DNA from: Acidobacteriaceae bacterium
Lineage (GTDB): Bacteria; Acidobacteriota; Terriglobia; Terriglobales; Acidobacteriaceae
Length of the DNA stretch: 39,047 nt
Assembly: GCA_030041305.1 (NCBI GenBank)
Contig: JASHOC010000054.1
Span: 1-39,047 of the forward strand
Direction: 5' to 3'
Shown here: positions 8,789 through 16,262 of the stretch, in pieces
Layout: the number at the start of each line of letters is the position of its first letter
Position numbering within the stretch: position 1 is the stretch's first letter
Made by a program: the position numbers and the translations under genes
Notes under the pieces: model-generated
What the model was told of the DNA's origin: nothing
What the model saw: only the letters and a program-made list of their open reading frames with translations
Database searches by the model: none

Positions 8789-8962
8789 GTCAGACCTCTG
8801 TCACGATTTCATCTTACGGCGGACTCCAACGGCTCGCTTTCCCCACGGCTTCATCTGCATTCCGGGGCTACTCGATGTTGCCAAGCTCTCCGCATTAGGA
8901 CTCACTTCGTTTTACCAGGCGCGAAGCGTGGGAAAATCCATGACAGGGTCCTCCGAAATAGA

Positions 8963-10405
8963 ATGACTTACAGCATGCAAAACAACGCCATTCGCAGCGA
9001 CTGGGTGGGGCGAGTCGTCGACGGAACTTTCCCGCTTCTCGAATGGCGAGGGGGCAGCGCAGGAATCGGGGTGTTTTTGACCGAGGGGCCCGGAGGGCCA
9101 AAGGCCGCCATCAAGCTCATTCCTGGAGATCGCGCGGCCCTGGAAGAGCGGCTTGCCGGATGGGCCGCGGCGGCGGAGTTGTCGCATCCGCATCTCATGC
9201 GCGTATGGCAAACCGGACGCGATTCCATCGAGGGCGTGGAGCTGGCCTACGCGGTGACGGAATATGCCGATGAAGTTCTCGCGGAGGTCCTTCGGGAGCG
9301 GCCGCTCGGGCCGGCCGAGGCGCGCGAGATGTTGGAATCGGTTCTCGACACGCTCGCCTACTTGCACGGCCAGGGTTTCGTGCATGGGCATGTGAAGCCG
9401 TCGAACATCACGGCCGTCGACGACCGGTTGAAGCTCGCGGGAGACGATCTACAACGCGCCGGCCACCGCGGCCCGCGCGCGGCGGAGGAGGGAATCTTTG
9501 CCGCGCCGGAAATCGCTGCGGGACTCATTTCCCCGGCGGCGGACCTGTGGTCGCTGGGCGCGACCTTGGTGGAGGTTTTGACCGAGCATCCGCCGGCATT
9601 CGACGCGCGAGCGAACCAGGACCCCGTTGTGCCGGACTCCGTACCCGAGCCTTTCAACGCCATTGCGCGCGCCTGCTTGCGGCGCGCGCCGAGGGAACGG
9701 GCGACCCTCGACCAGGTGTGGGCCATGCTTGAGAACAATACTATTGCGCCCATCGAACCGGCGCGGCCGGCTGCGGAGACTGCCCTTACGTCGGCAATAG
9801 CCGAGGCTGCGAAGATCGAGACGACGAGCAGCGAGAGCGAAAAAGACGACGCCGGTTTCCGGCTGAGAATAAAGACGCCTGCGAAGAGCCGCGTGACGGC
9901 GCTCTTGGCCTTCTTGGTCGCGGTGGCCGCGGCCATCGCAATTTTTGCGGCGCTCTCTCACAAGGCGCGGCAGCCGGCGCAGTCGGGAAATGAGGCGCCG
10001 GCTCCGGCGACCGCGCAACCGGGAGAGCAACAAGCGCCCGAGCCGGCTGGAGGCCCGGCGGGGAGCGACGGCAGGGAGAGCCAAAGCCCCGCAGCGGTCA
10101 CAGAAAAGGGCGAGGTTACCGGCCGGGTGATGCCCGCCGTCCCGGTGAAAGCCAGCCAAACCATTCACGGCAAAGTGCAGGTGGAAGTGCGCGTGGCGGT
10201 GGATCCGGAAGGAAATATCTCGAAGGCCGATTTTGCATCACGAGGGGTAAGCCGATACTTCGCCAACTTGGCCCTGGAAGCCGCGCGGCATTGGAGATTC
10301 GCTCCGGCGCGCGTGGGAGGCCAGGCGGTTCAAAGCGTGTGGGTGTTGCGGTTTGTCTTTCGGGAGAGCGGAACCGAAGTGAGCGCGCGAGAATCATCTC
10401 CATAA
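8963..10405 (+). CDS. Kinase-like (pseudokinase) membrane protein fused to a TonB C-terminal domain
   Basis: A 480-residue, three-part protein. Residues 14-270 follow the Ser/Thr kinase fold: the ATP lysine is K51 (KAAIKLIPG), HRD has become H141-G-H143 with K145 and N148 kept (HGHVKPSN), DFG has become G160-D-D162, and APE is kept at 181-183. Loss of both key aspartates implies a catalytically dead or atypical kinase. A low-complexity linker follows, then one membrane helix around residues 312-333 (ALLAFLVAVAAAIAIFAAL), a Pro/Ala/Glu spacer, and a TonB C-terminal domain near 390-475 (VEVRVAVDPEGNISKADF, ALEAARHWRFAPA). The kinase-like part would be cytoplasmic and the TonB domain periplasmic. 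No ExbB/ExbD genes are nearby. The RBS is weak; the second Met (8975) is an alternative start. Confidence 0.88.
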   Translation: MTYSMQNNAIRSDWVGRVVDGTFPLLEWRGGSAGIGVFLTEGPGGPKAAIKLIPGDRAALEERLAGWAAAAELSHPHLMRVWQTGRDSIEGVELAYAVTEYADEVLAEVLRERPLGPAEAREMLESVLDTLAYLHGQGFVHGHVKPSNITAVDDRLKLAGDDLQRAGHRGPRAAEEGIFAAPEIAAGLISPAADLWSLGATLVEVLTEHPPAFDARANQDPVVPDSVPEPFNAIARACLRRAPRERATLDQVWAMLENNTIAPIEPARPAAETALTSAIAEAAKIETTSSESEKDDAGFRLRIKTPAKSRVTALLAFLVAVAAAIAIFAALSHKARQPAQSGNEAPAPATAQPGEQQAPEPAGGPAGSDGRESQSPAAVTEKGEVTGRVMPAVPVKASQTIHGKVQVEVRVAVDPEGNISKADFASRGVSRYFANLALEAARHWRFAPARVGGQAVQSVWVLRFVFRESGTEVSARESSP

Positions 10406-10457
10406 GCGCATCGAGCCTGCGATTCACTCCAGCGCGCGCTGAAGTTGACCTCAGGCT

Positions 10458-11108
10458 CTATGCGACCCGTTCTTCAGGCGCGGGCAGTGAGGAGCCGGAC
10501 AAGATCGCGGCCGACTCGCGGGCCAGCGGGGAGCGCGGCGCTGCAGTGGCTTCTGCCGGCCGTCCCGTCAACAATTGCCGCACACGCTCCGGGGAAAAGA
10601 GCCAGTCTGCAGGCAATTTCTCAACGATGCGGGAATCATCGCCATCGGAGACCCAATTTCGCTCTTCCCAAAGAACCGCCTCGCCGACGCGATTGAGGGC
10701 CTCGCGCAGTTTTTGCGCGATTTCGTACGGTGTCGCCAAGTAAATGCGGGGCAACTGGTCGATGGAAACGCCGAAGAATTGCACCAGACAGCAGACCACG
10801 CGGGCGTCGTGCTTATCGAGCCACATGTCGATGGCGCGGTGGCACTCGACCACGCTGCCGCCGCGGGCGGCGGCGCGCTTCTGGTATGCCTGCGTAAGAT
10901 CCCACCTTCCATCGTCGCTGGCGAGCACGCACACCTTGAAGAGGTTGCTCGAACGGGTGACGACGAGATCGTGCCAGGGCCTCTCAGGGCCGGACACAAC
11001 TGTCACGTCGAGTCCGCAGCGCGCAAATTGCGCTGCGGCGATGCCAGACGCGCCAAGGACGATTTGCCATTGGGGCGGCTTGACCGGGGGATGGACAAGA
11101 ACAGGCAT
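10458..11108 (-). CDS. Unknown protein, possibly a degenerate PD-(D/E)XK nuclease-like fold
   Basis: A 216-residue soluble protein; the start at 11108 has GAGGAG 7 bases upstream. Residues 19-70 (ASGIAAAQFARCGLDVTVV, then PWHDLVVTRSSNLFKVCVLAS) resemble the helix-strand-hairpin core of PD-(D/E)XK group I intron endonuclease-like proteins, where an Asp is followed by a Q-V-K strand. Here D47 is present but the QVK position reads C60-V-L62, so a nuclease active site looks lost. The rest (DKHDARVVCCLVQFFG, then LPRIYLATPYEIAQKL) is consistent with such a fold, in which the C-terminal part handles DNA. The C-terminus is a disordered Ala/Ser/Glu tail. It is convergent with the pseudokinase gene, 52 bp apart. 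The fold assignment is tentative. Confidence 0.65.
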   Translation of the reverse strand: MPVLVHPPVKPPQWQIVLGASGIAAAQFARCGLDVTVVSGPERPWHDLVVTRSSNLFKVCVLASDDGRWDLTQAYQKRAAARGGSVVECHRAIDMWLDKHDARVVCCLVQFFGVSIDQLPRIYLATPYEIAQKLREALNRVGEAVLWEERNWVSDGDDSRIVEKLPADWLFSPERVRQLLTGRPAEATAAPRSPLARESAAILSGSSLPAPEERVA

Positions 11109-11450
11109 GGGTCACTCCTCAAGCCGGGCATCATGTTCACTGGGCCCGCCGCGCGGACGCCAGAGCACGGAATTTGCCGATCCGGGAATCTTCTTATCGG
11201 CAAAAAACCAAAAAACATAAGGTCGCAAAACGCGTTCGAGCGGTTGCAGAGTTCACGAACTCTTCTGGGGCGATCTCTGCATGCGCGCACACGAAAGTCC
11301 CGACTGGATGTTAGGGGAATTCTAATCGAGTTTTCTCCTTCGGCGCGTGATTTAAGTCACCTTTATTGACACTTTGGTAACTAAAAAGGCTTTGCGATCC
11401 CACTCGGAGCGAACCGCCCCCCTTTTGACGGGGAGATGTGAACCCGGCCC
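11109..11450. other. Intergenic region upstream of the 10458-11108 gene
   Basis: No gene supported. It holds GTGATTTAAGTCAC at 11347-11360, which fits the GTGA-N6-TCAC core of CRP/FNR-type sites, and TTGACA at 11366-11371. No clear -10 box sits at the right distance on either strand, so the promoter is unassigned. The 117-bp element copy 1 begins at the right end. Confidence 0.35.
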
Positions 11451-11567
11451 TATAGCGGTTCTCCAATTGGTGTAGAGCAGAACCTCGAACGTTGAGTGGC
11501 GTTTTTCCCAAGAAAATGCCACCCGGCACGCCCCTCAAAACTTCACGGGAATTGGAGAACCGCCGTA
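11451..11567. mobile_element. 117-bp MITE-like element, copy 1
   Basis: First of four near-identical copies in the window (others at 14602, 17993 and 18216). The left end is TATAGCGGTTCTCCAATT and the right end, reverse-complemented, is TACGGCGGTTCTCCAATT, giving an 18-bp terminal inverted repeat with two mismatches. An internal inverted repeat GTGGCGTTTT ... AAAATGCCAC can form a 10-bp stem; this copy has one G-T change in it. The element has no transposase gene. Both ends finish in TA, as expected for a TA-targeting IS630/mariner-type element; that link is inferred. Confidence 0.85.
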
Positions 11568-11607
11568 AATCGGGACAGCCAAAAAGAAGGCGCCGAAAGC
11601 GGGGGAG

Positions 11608-11628
11608 CGAAAAGGCTGCTCCTTTTCG
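11608..11628 (-). terminator. Possible terminator of the LuxR-type gene
   Basis: Perfect inverted repeat CGAAAAGG-CTGCT-CCTTTTCG, 18 bp past the stop of the LuxR-type gene at 11647 on the minus strand. The minus-strand sequence beyond it contains CTTCTTTTTGG about 20 bases further on rather than directly after the stem, so intrinsic termination is plausible but not strong. Confidence 0.35.
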
Positions 11629-11646
11629 GCCACGAAAACGGCGGAC

Positions 11647-12321
11647 TCAGAAGCCCATGGCGAGAGCTGACGCCGGAGCAGCGCCGATTCCGGCGGAGAC
11701 ATCGGCGGCGGCCATTTGAAAGGCTGGATGGTGGAAGCTATAAATCGCGAGCTCCACGCGGTCGGAGACGCCGACTTTGTCGAAAATTGATCGCAAATAG
11801 TTCTTGACCACCTGCTCAGTGGTTCGGAGCACCTCGGCGATTTCGCGGTTCCTCATTCCTTCGAGCAGGAGCGATACGATGCGAAATTCGGACCGGGTGA
11901 GCTGCTGCGCGGCCCTGGTTCCGACCAGATCGCGCTTCACAGGAGCAGCGACGGAGGGTGCGACGAAGGAGGCTCCACGCTGAATGCTGCGGGCGTGATT
12001 GAGGACGTCGGCGAGCTCAGAACTGCGCCGCAGGATGCCTGCGACTCCAGAGGCGGCATAACGGAGGCTGGATTCGGTGTCCTCGACGACGAGAAGAATG
12101 CGGCTACCCGCTTCTTGTGCAAGAGCAAGCAAACTGGAAAGAGAATCCACGACCCGTGTGGAAGCCACGATCAGGGCGGAAGGGTGTCGCGTGACGGCCT
12201 CGCGGAGTAATTTCCAATCTGCGCATTGTTGTAAGACCTGAAAACCCGCTTCAGACGACAGCACACTCGCAACGCCAGCGCGAAAAACCGGCTCGGTATC
12301 GGCGACGATCACCTTGAACAT
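11647..12321 (-). CDS. LuxR-type regulator with degenerate receiver domain
   Basis: A 224-residue regulator built like a NarL-type response regulator. The N-terminal receiver-like domain starts MFKVIVADTEPVFRAG with the acidic pocket partly kept (D8, E10), but the phospho-acceptor position is A53 (ALIVASTRV instead of a DLxMP motif) and the usual lysine is replaced near GILRRSS. It should therefore not be switched by ordinary phosphorylation. The C-terminal helix-turn-helix is intact: LTRSEFRIVSLLLEGMRN, REIAEVL, VVKNYLRSIFDKVGVSDR. The start at 12321 has AGGAG about 11 bases upstream. No histidine kinase is adjacent; the kinase/regulator pair at the window start is over 10 kb away. Targets are unknown. 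Confidence 0.88.
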   Translation of the reverse strand: MFKVIVADTEPVFRAGVASVLSSEAGFQVLQQCADWKLLREAVTRHPSALIVASTRVVDSLSSLLALAQEAGSRILLVVEDTESSLRYAASGVAGILRRSSELADVLNHARSIQRGASFVAPSVAAPVKRDLVGTRAAQQLTRSEFRIVSLLLEGMRNREIAEVLRTTEQVVKNYLRSIFDKVGVSDRVELAIYSFHHPAFQMAAADVSAGIGAAPASALAMGF

Positions 12322-12567
12322 GGTTTGCCTGACTCCTGGGAGAGAGATGTTCGGGAGGGCGCGAACAACGATCGATCGTTCATGATGGGCCCGAATGACC
12401 CTACGATCTCACGGAGGAGAGGCCGTCTCTGTGATGCCAGTCACTCAACGAAGTTAAAGCAGCGGGAAGGCGGCCGCAGGCCTGGGCCTGGCGGGGTCGC
12501 GCCGGCCAGTGAATAATGGGTCGGCGGGCTCAGGATGGCCCCTCCGCCACCGCGCTGCCGCCGGGTC

Positions 12568-13884
12568 TCAGTCGAAAAAGCCGCGATCCTCGTCGTTCAA
12601 ATGAGTTTTGGCGGCGGCCACATTGAAGGTGACGCCGAGACCCGGTTTATCCCAAACGTCGATGAAGCCGTTTTTGACCACTGGATCGGGCAAGCCCTCC
12701 ACGATGTCGTACCACCACTCGGGCTGGCCCTTGGCGTATTCAAAAGCGATATAGTTTTGCGGACAAACTGCCCCCAAATGCACTTGTGCCGCGACTCCGA
12801 ACAAGCCATCGAAAATTCCGTGCGGGGCCACCTGAATGCCGTGGAGATGGGCGTATTCGGCAATCCACTTCAACTCGGCGATTCCGCCCACATCTTCCGG
12901 ATCGGGACCAAGCACGTTGACCGCCTGCATTTCAATGAGGTCTTTGAAGTTCTCGCGCAGATAGATCTCTTCGCCTGTGTGAATCCGGGTTGAGGTGCTT
13001 TCTGTGACCTCCTTGAAGACCTGGGCATTGGGGTAAGGCTCATAGTCGCCTGTAATCAGGTCCTCGAGCCAGGCGACGTCATACGGCTCGACCGCGCGTG
13101 CAAAACGGATGGCGTCCTTGACGGTCCAGCCGGGCCCGCAATCGAACGCGATGCCGACCTCGTTGCCCGCGGCCTTCTTGGCGGCTTCCACGCAGGCGAC
13201 GACATGGTCGATGCCCGGTTGCGTCAGCAGACCGCGATCCATGTAAGGAGGCATTCGTCCCGTCCAGTGCTGGCCGTACCAGGCGTCCGGGATGGCATTC
13301 AGCATGGCGTCGTTGTGGAAGCCGACGGGCAGCTTGATGAGCGTAAAGCCCTCTTTGGCCGACTTCACCTCGGCCGCGAGTTCGCCGTAATCCTGCGGAG
13401 TGCGAGGGGTCATTTTGGAGTTGTTCTCGGAGTTTCCATAGGGACGGACACGATCATGGATTTTGCCGCCCAGGAGCTTGTAAACGGGCAATCCGGCGGC
13501 TTGCCCGGCGATGTCCCAGAGAGCGATTTCAATGGCGCTCACCGCCGCGCCCCAGGGTTTCATCGCGCCCATGCGGCGGATCTTGAGCATGATGCGGTTC
13601 ACGTCGGTGGGATCTTCGCCGATCAGATAATCCCGATAGAACAACACCATCGGCTTAAGATAGGGCTTCGCCGACTCGGCTTGCCCGTACCCGGAGATGC
13701 CTTGGTCGGTCACGATGCGAACTGTGGGGTTGCGCCCGATAATCGCGCACCGCAAATCAGTGATCTTGATGGCGCCGCCCCCGGCCCGTCGTTCCGCGGT
13801 CATCATTTGGCTCGCTCGGGCGGAAAGCGCCGTTGCCGCCGCGAGACCTGCTCCCACAAATCCTCTGCGCGTCCAATTGCCCAT
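12568..13884 (-). CDS. Tat-signal enolase-superfamily protein (mandelate racemase / sugar acid dehydratase-like)
   Basis: A 438-residue protein. The N-terminus (MGNWTRRGFVGAGLAAATAL) is a twin-arginine signal, unusual because most enolase-superfamily enzymes are cytoplasmic. The capping domain includes IALWDIAGQAAGLPVYKLLG. The barrel has KLPVGF for the early lysine strand, VGIAFDCGPGWT for the first metal aspartate, VAWLEDLITGDY for the second metal ligand and IHTGEEIY for the third; VAPHGIFDG supplies the late catalytic histidine. This set suggests abstraction of a proton alpha to a carboxylate, for example sugar acid dehydration or racemisation. The start at 13884 has GGAGG upstream. The exact substrate is not visible. 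Confidence 0.85.
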   Translation of the reverse strand: MGNWTRRGFVGAGLAAATALSARASQMMTAERRAGGGAIKITDLRCAIIGRNPTVRIVTDQGISGYGQAESAKPYLKPMVLFYRDYLIGEDPTDVNRIMLKIRRMGAMKPWGAAVSAIEIALWDIAGQAAGLPVYKLLGGKIHDRVRPYGNSENNSKMTPRTPQDYGELAAEVKSAKEGFTLIKLPVGFHNDAMLNAIPDAWYGQHWTGRMPPYMDRGLLTQPGIDHVVACVEAAKKAAGNEVGIAFDCGPGWTVKDAIRFARAVEPYDVAWLEDLITGDYEPYPNAQVFKEVTESTSTRIHTGEEIYLRENFKDLIEMQAVNVLGPDPEDVGGIAELKWIAEYAHLHGIQVAPHGIFDGLFGVAAQVHLGAVCPQNYIAFEYAKGQPEWWYDIVEGLPDPVVKNGFIDVWDKPGLGVTFNVAAAKTHLNDEDRGFFD

Positions 13885-13962
13885 AAGATCCTCCGTTGTA
13901 AATGTGACCCATCAAAAAAACGATTTGGCTGAACTTTCGGTTTCGAACTTCGAGACGGTCCG

Positions 13963-13968
13963 ATTATA
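13963..13968 (-). promoter_or_regulatory. Candidate -10 box for the enolase-superfamily gene
   Basis: The minus strand reads TATAAT about 80 bases upstream of the start at 13884. No good TTGACA-like box lies 16-18 bases further upstream, so this is a weak call based on the perfect -10 alone. Confidence 0.3.
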
Positions 13969-14122
13969 CTCGGGCCGCCGCCAGCCTGGCCGCGAGTTGG
14001 GAAGCCATTTTTGGAGCAAAAACCAGAAGGAAAACTGGATTGGGCGGTCGCCGTCGAAAGCAACGCGCCCGTCTCTGTACCGCAAGTTGAGTGGAAGAGG
14101 AACGGCAGAGAGGTAAGAGAAC

Positions 14123-14199
14123 TGGTCGGGGCGGAGGGATTCGAACCCCCGACCCTCTGCTCCCAAAGCAGATGCGCTACCAGGCTGCGCTACGCCCCG
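14123..14199 (-). tRNA. tRNA-Pro (anticodon UGG)
   Basis: A complete 77-nt tRNA on the minus strand with an encoded CCA end. The acceptor stem pairs CGGGGCG with CGCCCCG, giving the C1-G72 pair characteristic of bacterial tRNA-Pro. The D arm contains GCGCAGCCTGGTAGCGC. The anticodon stem TCTGC/GCAGA encloses the loop TTTGGGA, so positions 34-36 are TGG, reading proline codons. The T arm contains GGGGGTTCGAATCCC. A possible promoter -10 box lies just upstream at 14212-14217. Confidence 0.97.
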
Positions 14200-14211
14200 A
14201 TGACCTGTTTC

Positions 14212-14217
14212 ATTGTA
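14212..14217 (-). promoter_or_regulatory. Candidate -10 box for tRNA-Pro
   Basis: The minus strand reads TACAAT, ending 12 bases before the first base of the tRNA, a spacing typical of a tRNA promoter. No convincing -35 box is seen. Confidence 0.35.
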
Positions 14218-14343
14218 GCGCGAAGGTGATTGGAGCCGAGCAGTGGCGCCCATGGGGTTGGGGCGAATGGATTGGCCGGTTTTGGGTGGCGGATGCGAGC
14301 CGCGGCGGGACGCTATTCTGGAATCGGCTTGGGGGTGCGCAAC

Positions 14344-14646
14344 ATGCTTTCGGAAGAGCAACGGAAACAACGGCGGCGGTTGAGCCAGGCCAAGGCGAAG
14401 GTGAAGCAGTTTGAAGCCAAAGCGCGCCGCGCGGAGCTGCGCGCGGCGTATTGGAGGCGGAAGGTTGCCGATTGTCAATTTGAACAGAGCTCGGCATTCC
14501 AGGCGCACCTCTGGCCGGCGGCTGAAGGTGCGCAGGCCGGTCCGCACGAGCCGCGCGCAGAAGCGCCGGACAGAAACGCGGAGCTTGGGAATCGGCCGGA
14601 CTATAGCGGTTCTCCAATTGGTGTAGAGCAGAACCTCGAACGTTGA
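14344..14646 (+). CDS. Small basic helical protein of doubtful status, ending inside the repeat element
   Basis: A possible 100-residue protein starting at the ATG at 14344 with a G-rich stretch (GGGGGTGCG) upstream. Residues 3-40 form a highly charged, probably coiled-coil helix (EEQRKQRRRLSQAKAKVKQ, then KARRAELRAAYWRRKVADC); the rest is Ala/Pro/Glu-rich. The last 14 codons (SGSPIGVEQNLER) are encoded by copy 2 of the 117-bp element, so if the gene is real its original C-terminus was replaced by the insertion. I do not recognise a family. It could equally be a chance open frame in GC-rich DNA. Confidence 0.3.
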   Translation: MLSEEQRKQRRRLSQAKAKVKQFEAKARRAELRAAYWRRKVADCQFEQSSAFQAHLWPAAEGAQAGPHEPRAEAPDRNAELGNRPDYSGSPIGVEQNLER

Positions 14647-14718
14647 GTGGCGTTTTTCCCAAGAAAACGCCACCTGGCACGCCCCTCAAAACTCCACGGG
14701 AATTGGAGAACCGCCGTA
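14602..14718. mobile_element. 117-bp MITE-like element, copy 2
   Basis: Same length, ends and orientation as copy 1. The internal stem is perfect here (GTGGCGTTTT ... AAAACGCCAC). Differences from copy 1 are a few single bases, for example CACCTGGC for CACCCGGC and ACTCCACG for ACTTCACG. It lies 6 bp past the stop of the cupin gene at 14725, between that gene and the tRNA region. Confidence 0.85.
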
Positions 14719-14724
14719 AGCCCT

Positions 14725-15222
14725 CTATTCAGCCGTCTCCTGCTGCTTGAGGATGAAATAGGAGATGGTTTGGTCGCCGGAGAGCAGCATCTGGTGGGGA
14801 GTGCCGGCGGGGATGTGGATCACTTCGCCCGCCCGCACCCGCTGAGATGCGCCGCCTTCGATGGAGTTACCGCGCGTTTCTCCAGGGCCGATGGACCGGG
14901 CTCCGCAAATGGCTCCGCCGGTGATCAGGGTGGCCGCGCCTGCGAGGATCAAAAAAAGATCGGCGACGTTTTCGTGGATTTCGGCCTCGCCCGTGCGGCT
15001 GCGAAAGGAAAGCATAGCGGCGTGTTGAGGGTATTGGCGGAGGGTTTCGCTGGCCGAACCGTCGCCGAGGCGGGCGAGTTTGCGGAGATAGGCGGCGCGC
15101 TCGAGTAGGACGGCCGACGTCCAGTGGTCGACAGGGTTACGCTGCCGGCGCGATGGGTGTGGCGTAAGGTTTTCGCCTGCCAGGTTTTTGAGAATTTCCG
15201 TCGACAATTTATCCATTTCCAC
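14725..15222 (-). CDS. Small cupin-domain protein
   Basis: A 165-residue protein with a single cupin barrel in its C-terminal half: AEIHENVADLFLILAGAATL resembles cupin motif 1 and GEVIHIPAGTPHQMLL resembles motif 2. The metal-ligand pattern (H/E in motif 1, H in motif 2) is partly kept. It has no signal peptide, so it is presumably cytoplasmic; the substrate is unknown. It starts with GTG at 15222, supported by AAGGAG 8 bases upstream. The start overlaps the end of the uracil-DNA glycosylase gene by 14 bp, which suggests translational coupling, though a functional link is not obvious. Confidence 0.82.
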   Translation of the reverse strand: MEMDKLSTEILKNLAGENLTPHPSRRQRNPVDHWTSAVLLERAAYLRKLARLGDGSASETLRQYPQHAAMLSFRSRTGEAEIHENVADLFLILAGAATLITGGAICGARSIGPGETRGNSIEGGASQRVRAGEVIHIPAGTPHQMLLSGDQTISYFILKQQETAE

Positions 15223-16006
15223 GGCTCATGCTCCTTCCAGCGACGCCGGATTTTCTGTTTTTCGTAATTCGAGCTTGGAGGATGGTCGCCTCGGCCCCGA
15301 GTGAGGGCAGTCCTGCCAGTTCGCGGGCGCGACGGAAAACGCCAAGCAACATGGGCCGGCTGAGCTTGCCGGTGAGCGTGTTTTGCAACGAGGGGTGATA
15401 GCTGGCGATGACTATCAAGCCGCCGGGGAGGGCGTATTCGGCCCCGTGCGCAAAGACGTAGCTGGACCGTGATGGGAGCCGGGCGCCGTTGCCGGCGCGC
15501 TGGGCGTGGGCGAGGAGGCCGTCGAACGCGATTCGGCCCAGGCAGACGACCACGCGGAGCCGGGCCAAGAGGCGCATTTCGCGGTCGAGCCAGGAGGCGC
15601 AGTTGCGCAGTTCCTGCGGCGCGGGCTTATTGGCGGGTGGGGCGCAACGGACGACCGCGCTGATCCACAAATCGCTGAGCTTCATGCCGTCGTCGCGGGA
15701 GACGGCGCGGGGTTGGGAGGCAAATCCGGCTTCGTACAGCACCGGATAAAGGAAGTCGCCGGAACCATCGCCGGTGAAGGGGCGGCCGGTGCGGTTGGAG
15801 CCATGCGCGCCGGGGGCGAGACCGAGCGCCAAGACGCGCGCCTGCGGATCTCCGAACGAGGGCACGGGCCGGGCCCAGTAGTCCCAATCGGCGTAGGCGC
15901 GGCGGCGGACGCGGGCCACCTCCTCGCAGTGGGCGCGCAGCCGAGGGCACAGATTGCAGGCGACGATTCGGTGGTTCAGCACCTCAAGAGGATGCGCGGT
16001 GGCCAT
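15209..16006 (-). CDS. Uracil-DNA glycosylase, family 5 (UDGb-like)
   Basis: A 265-residue DNA repair enzyme that removes uracil and probably other deaminated bases from DNA. Motif A is GLAPGAHGSNRTGRPFTGDG, which separates family 5 from family 4 (GxxPG with a catalytic acid). Motif 3 is ASYHPSLQNTLTGKLS. Cysteines at CNLCPRL near the N-terminus, CAPPANKP in the middle and a later Cys (ELRNCASWL) fit the 4Fe-4S cluster. The length is slightly above the usual 200-240 residues. The start at 16006 has a weak RBS. It overlaps the cupin gene downstream. Expected to act in base excision repair, useful in a GC-rich genome where cytosine deamination is frequent. Confidence 0.92.
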   Translation of the reverse strand: MATAHPLEVLNHRIVACNLCPRLRAHCEEVARVRRRAYADWDYWARPVPSFGDPQARVLALGLAPGAHGSNRTGRPFTGDGSGDFLYPVLYEAGFASQPRAVSRDDGMKLSDLWISAVVRCAPPANKPAPQELRNCASWLDREMRLLARLRVVVCLGRIAFDGLLAHAQRAGNGARLPSRSSYVFAHGAEYALPGGLIVIASYHPSLQNTLTGKLSRPMLLGVFRRARELAGLPSLGAEATILQARITKNRKSGVAGRSMSRGNG

Positions 16007-16262
16007 GAAGGAATTTTACGGTGAGGAGCCTGTTGGTCGGCGCTCAGGGCGCACGCTTTAATCATGCAGCAGGATGGCAAATGGGCAACACCGGCGAACA
16101 CGGCCACGGCGCCGTGGTGTTCGAATCCGCAGAGCAACGGGTCAATCGCAGGTCACGGGAAATCCGGCGCGCACCGCCACCTCGATCACGGCATACTCAC
16201 GCTCGACCAACTCTGTGCGCATCGCCGCCATGTGGCACACTTGTGTGCGGAGGACAGGCGCA

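Noticed and set aside
11492..11807. Short open frames starting in the 117-bp element (such as MAFFPRK...)
   Set aside because: The same start appears in each copy but the downstream reading differs at every site, so they are chance frames of the element.
16121..16140. tRNA T-arm-like sequence GTTCGAATCC
   Set aside because: No acceptor or anticodon stem can be drawn around it.
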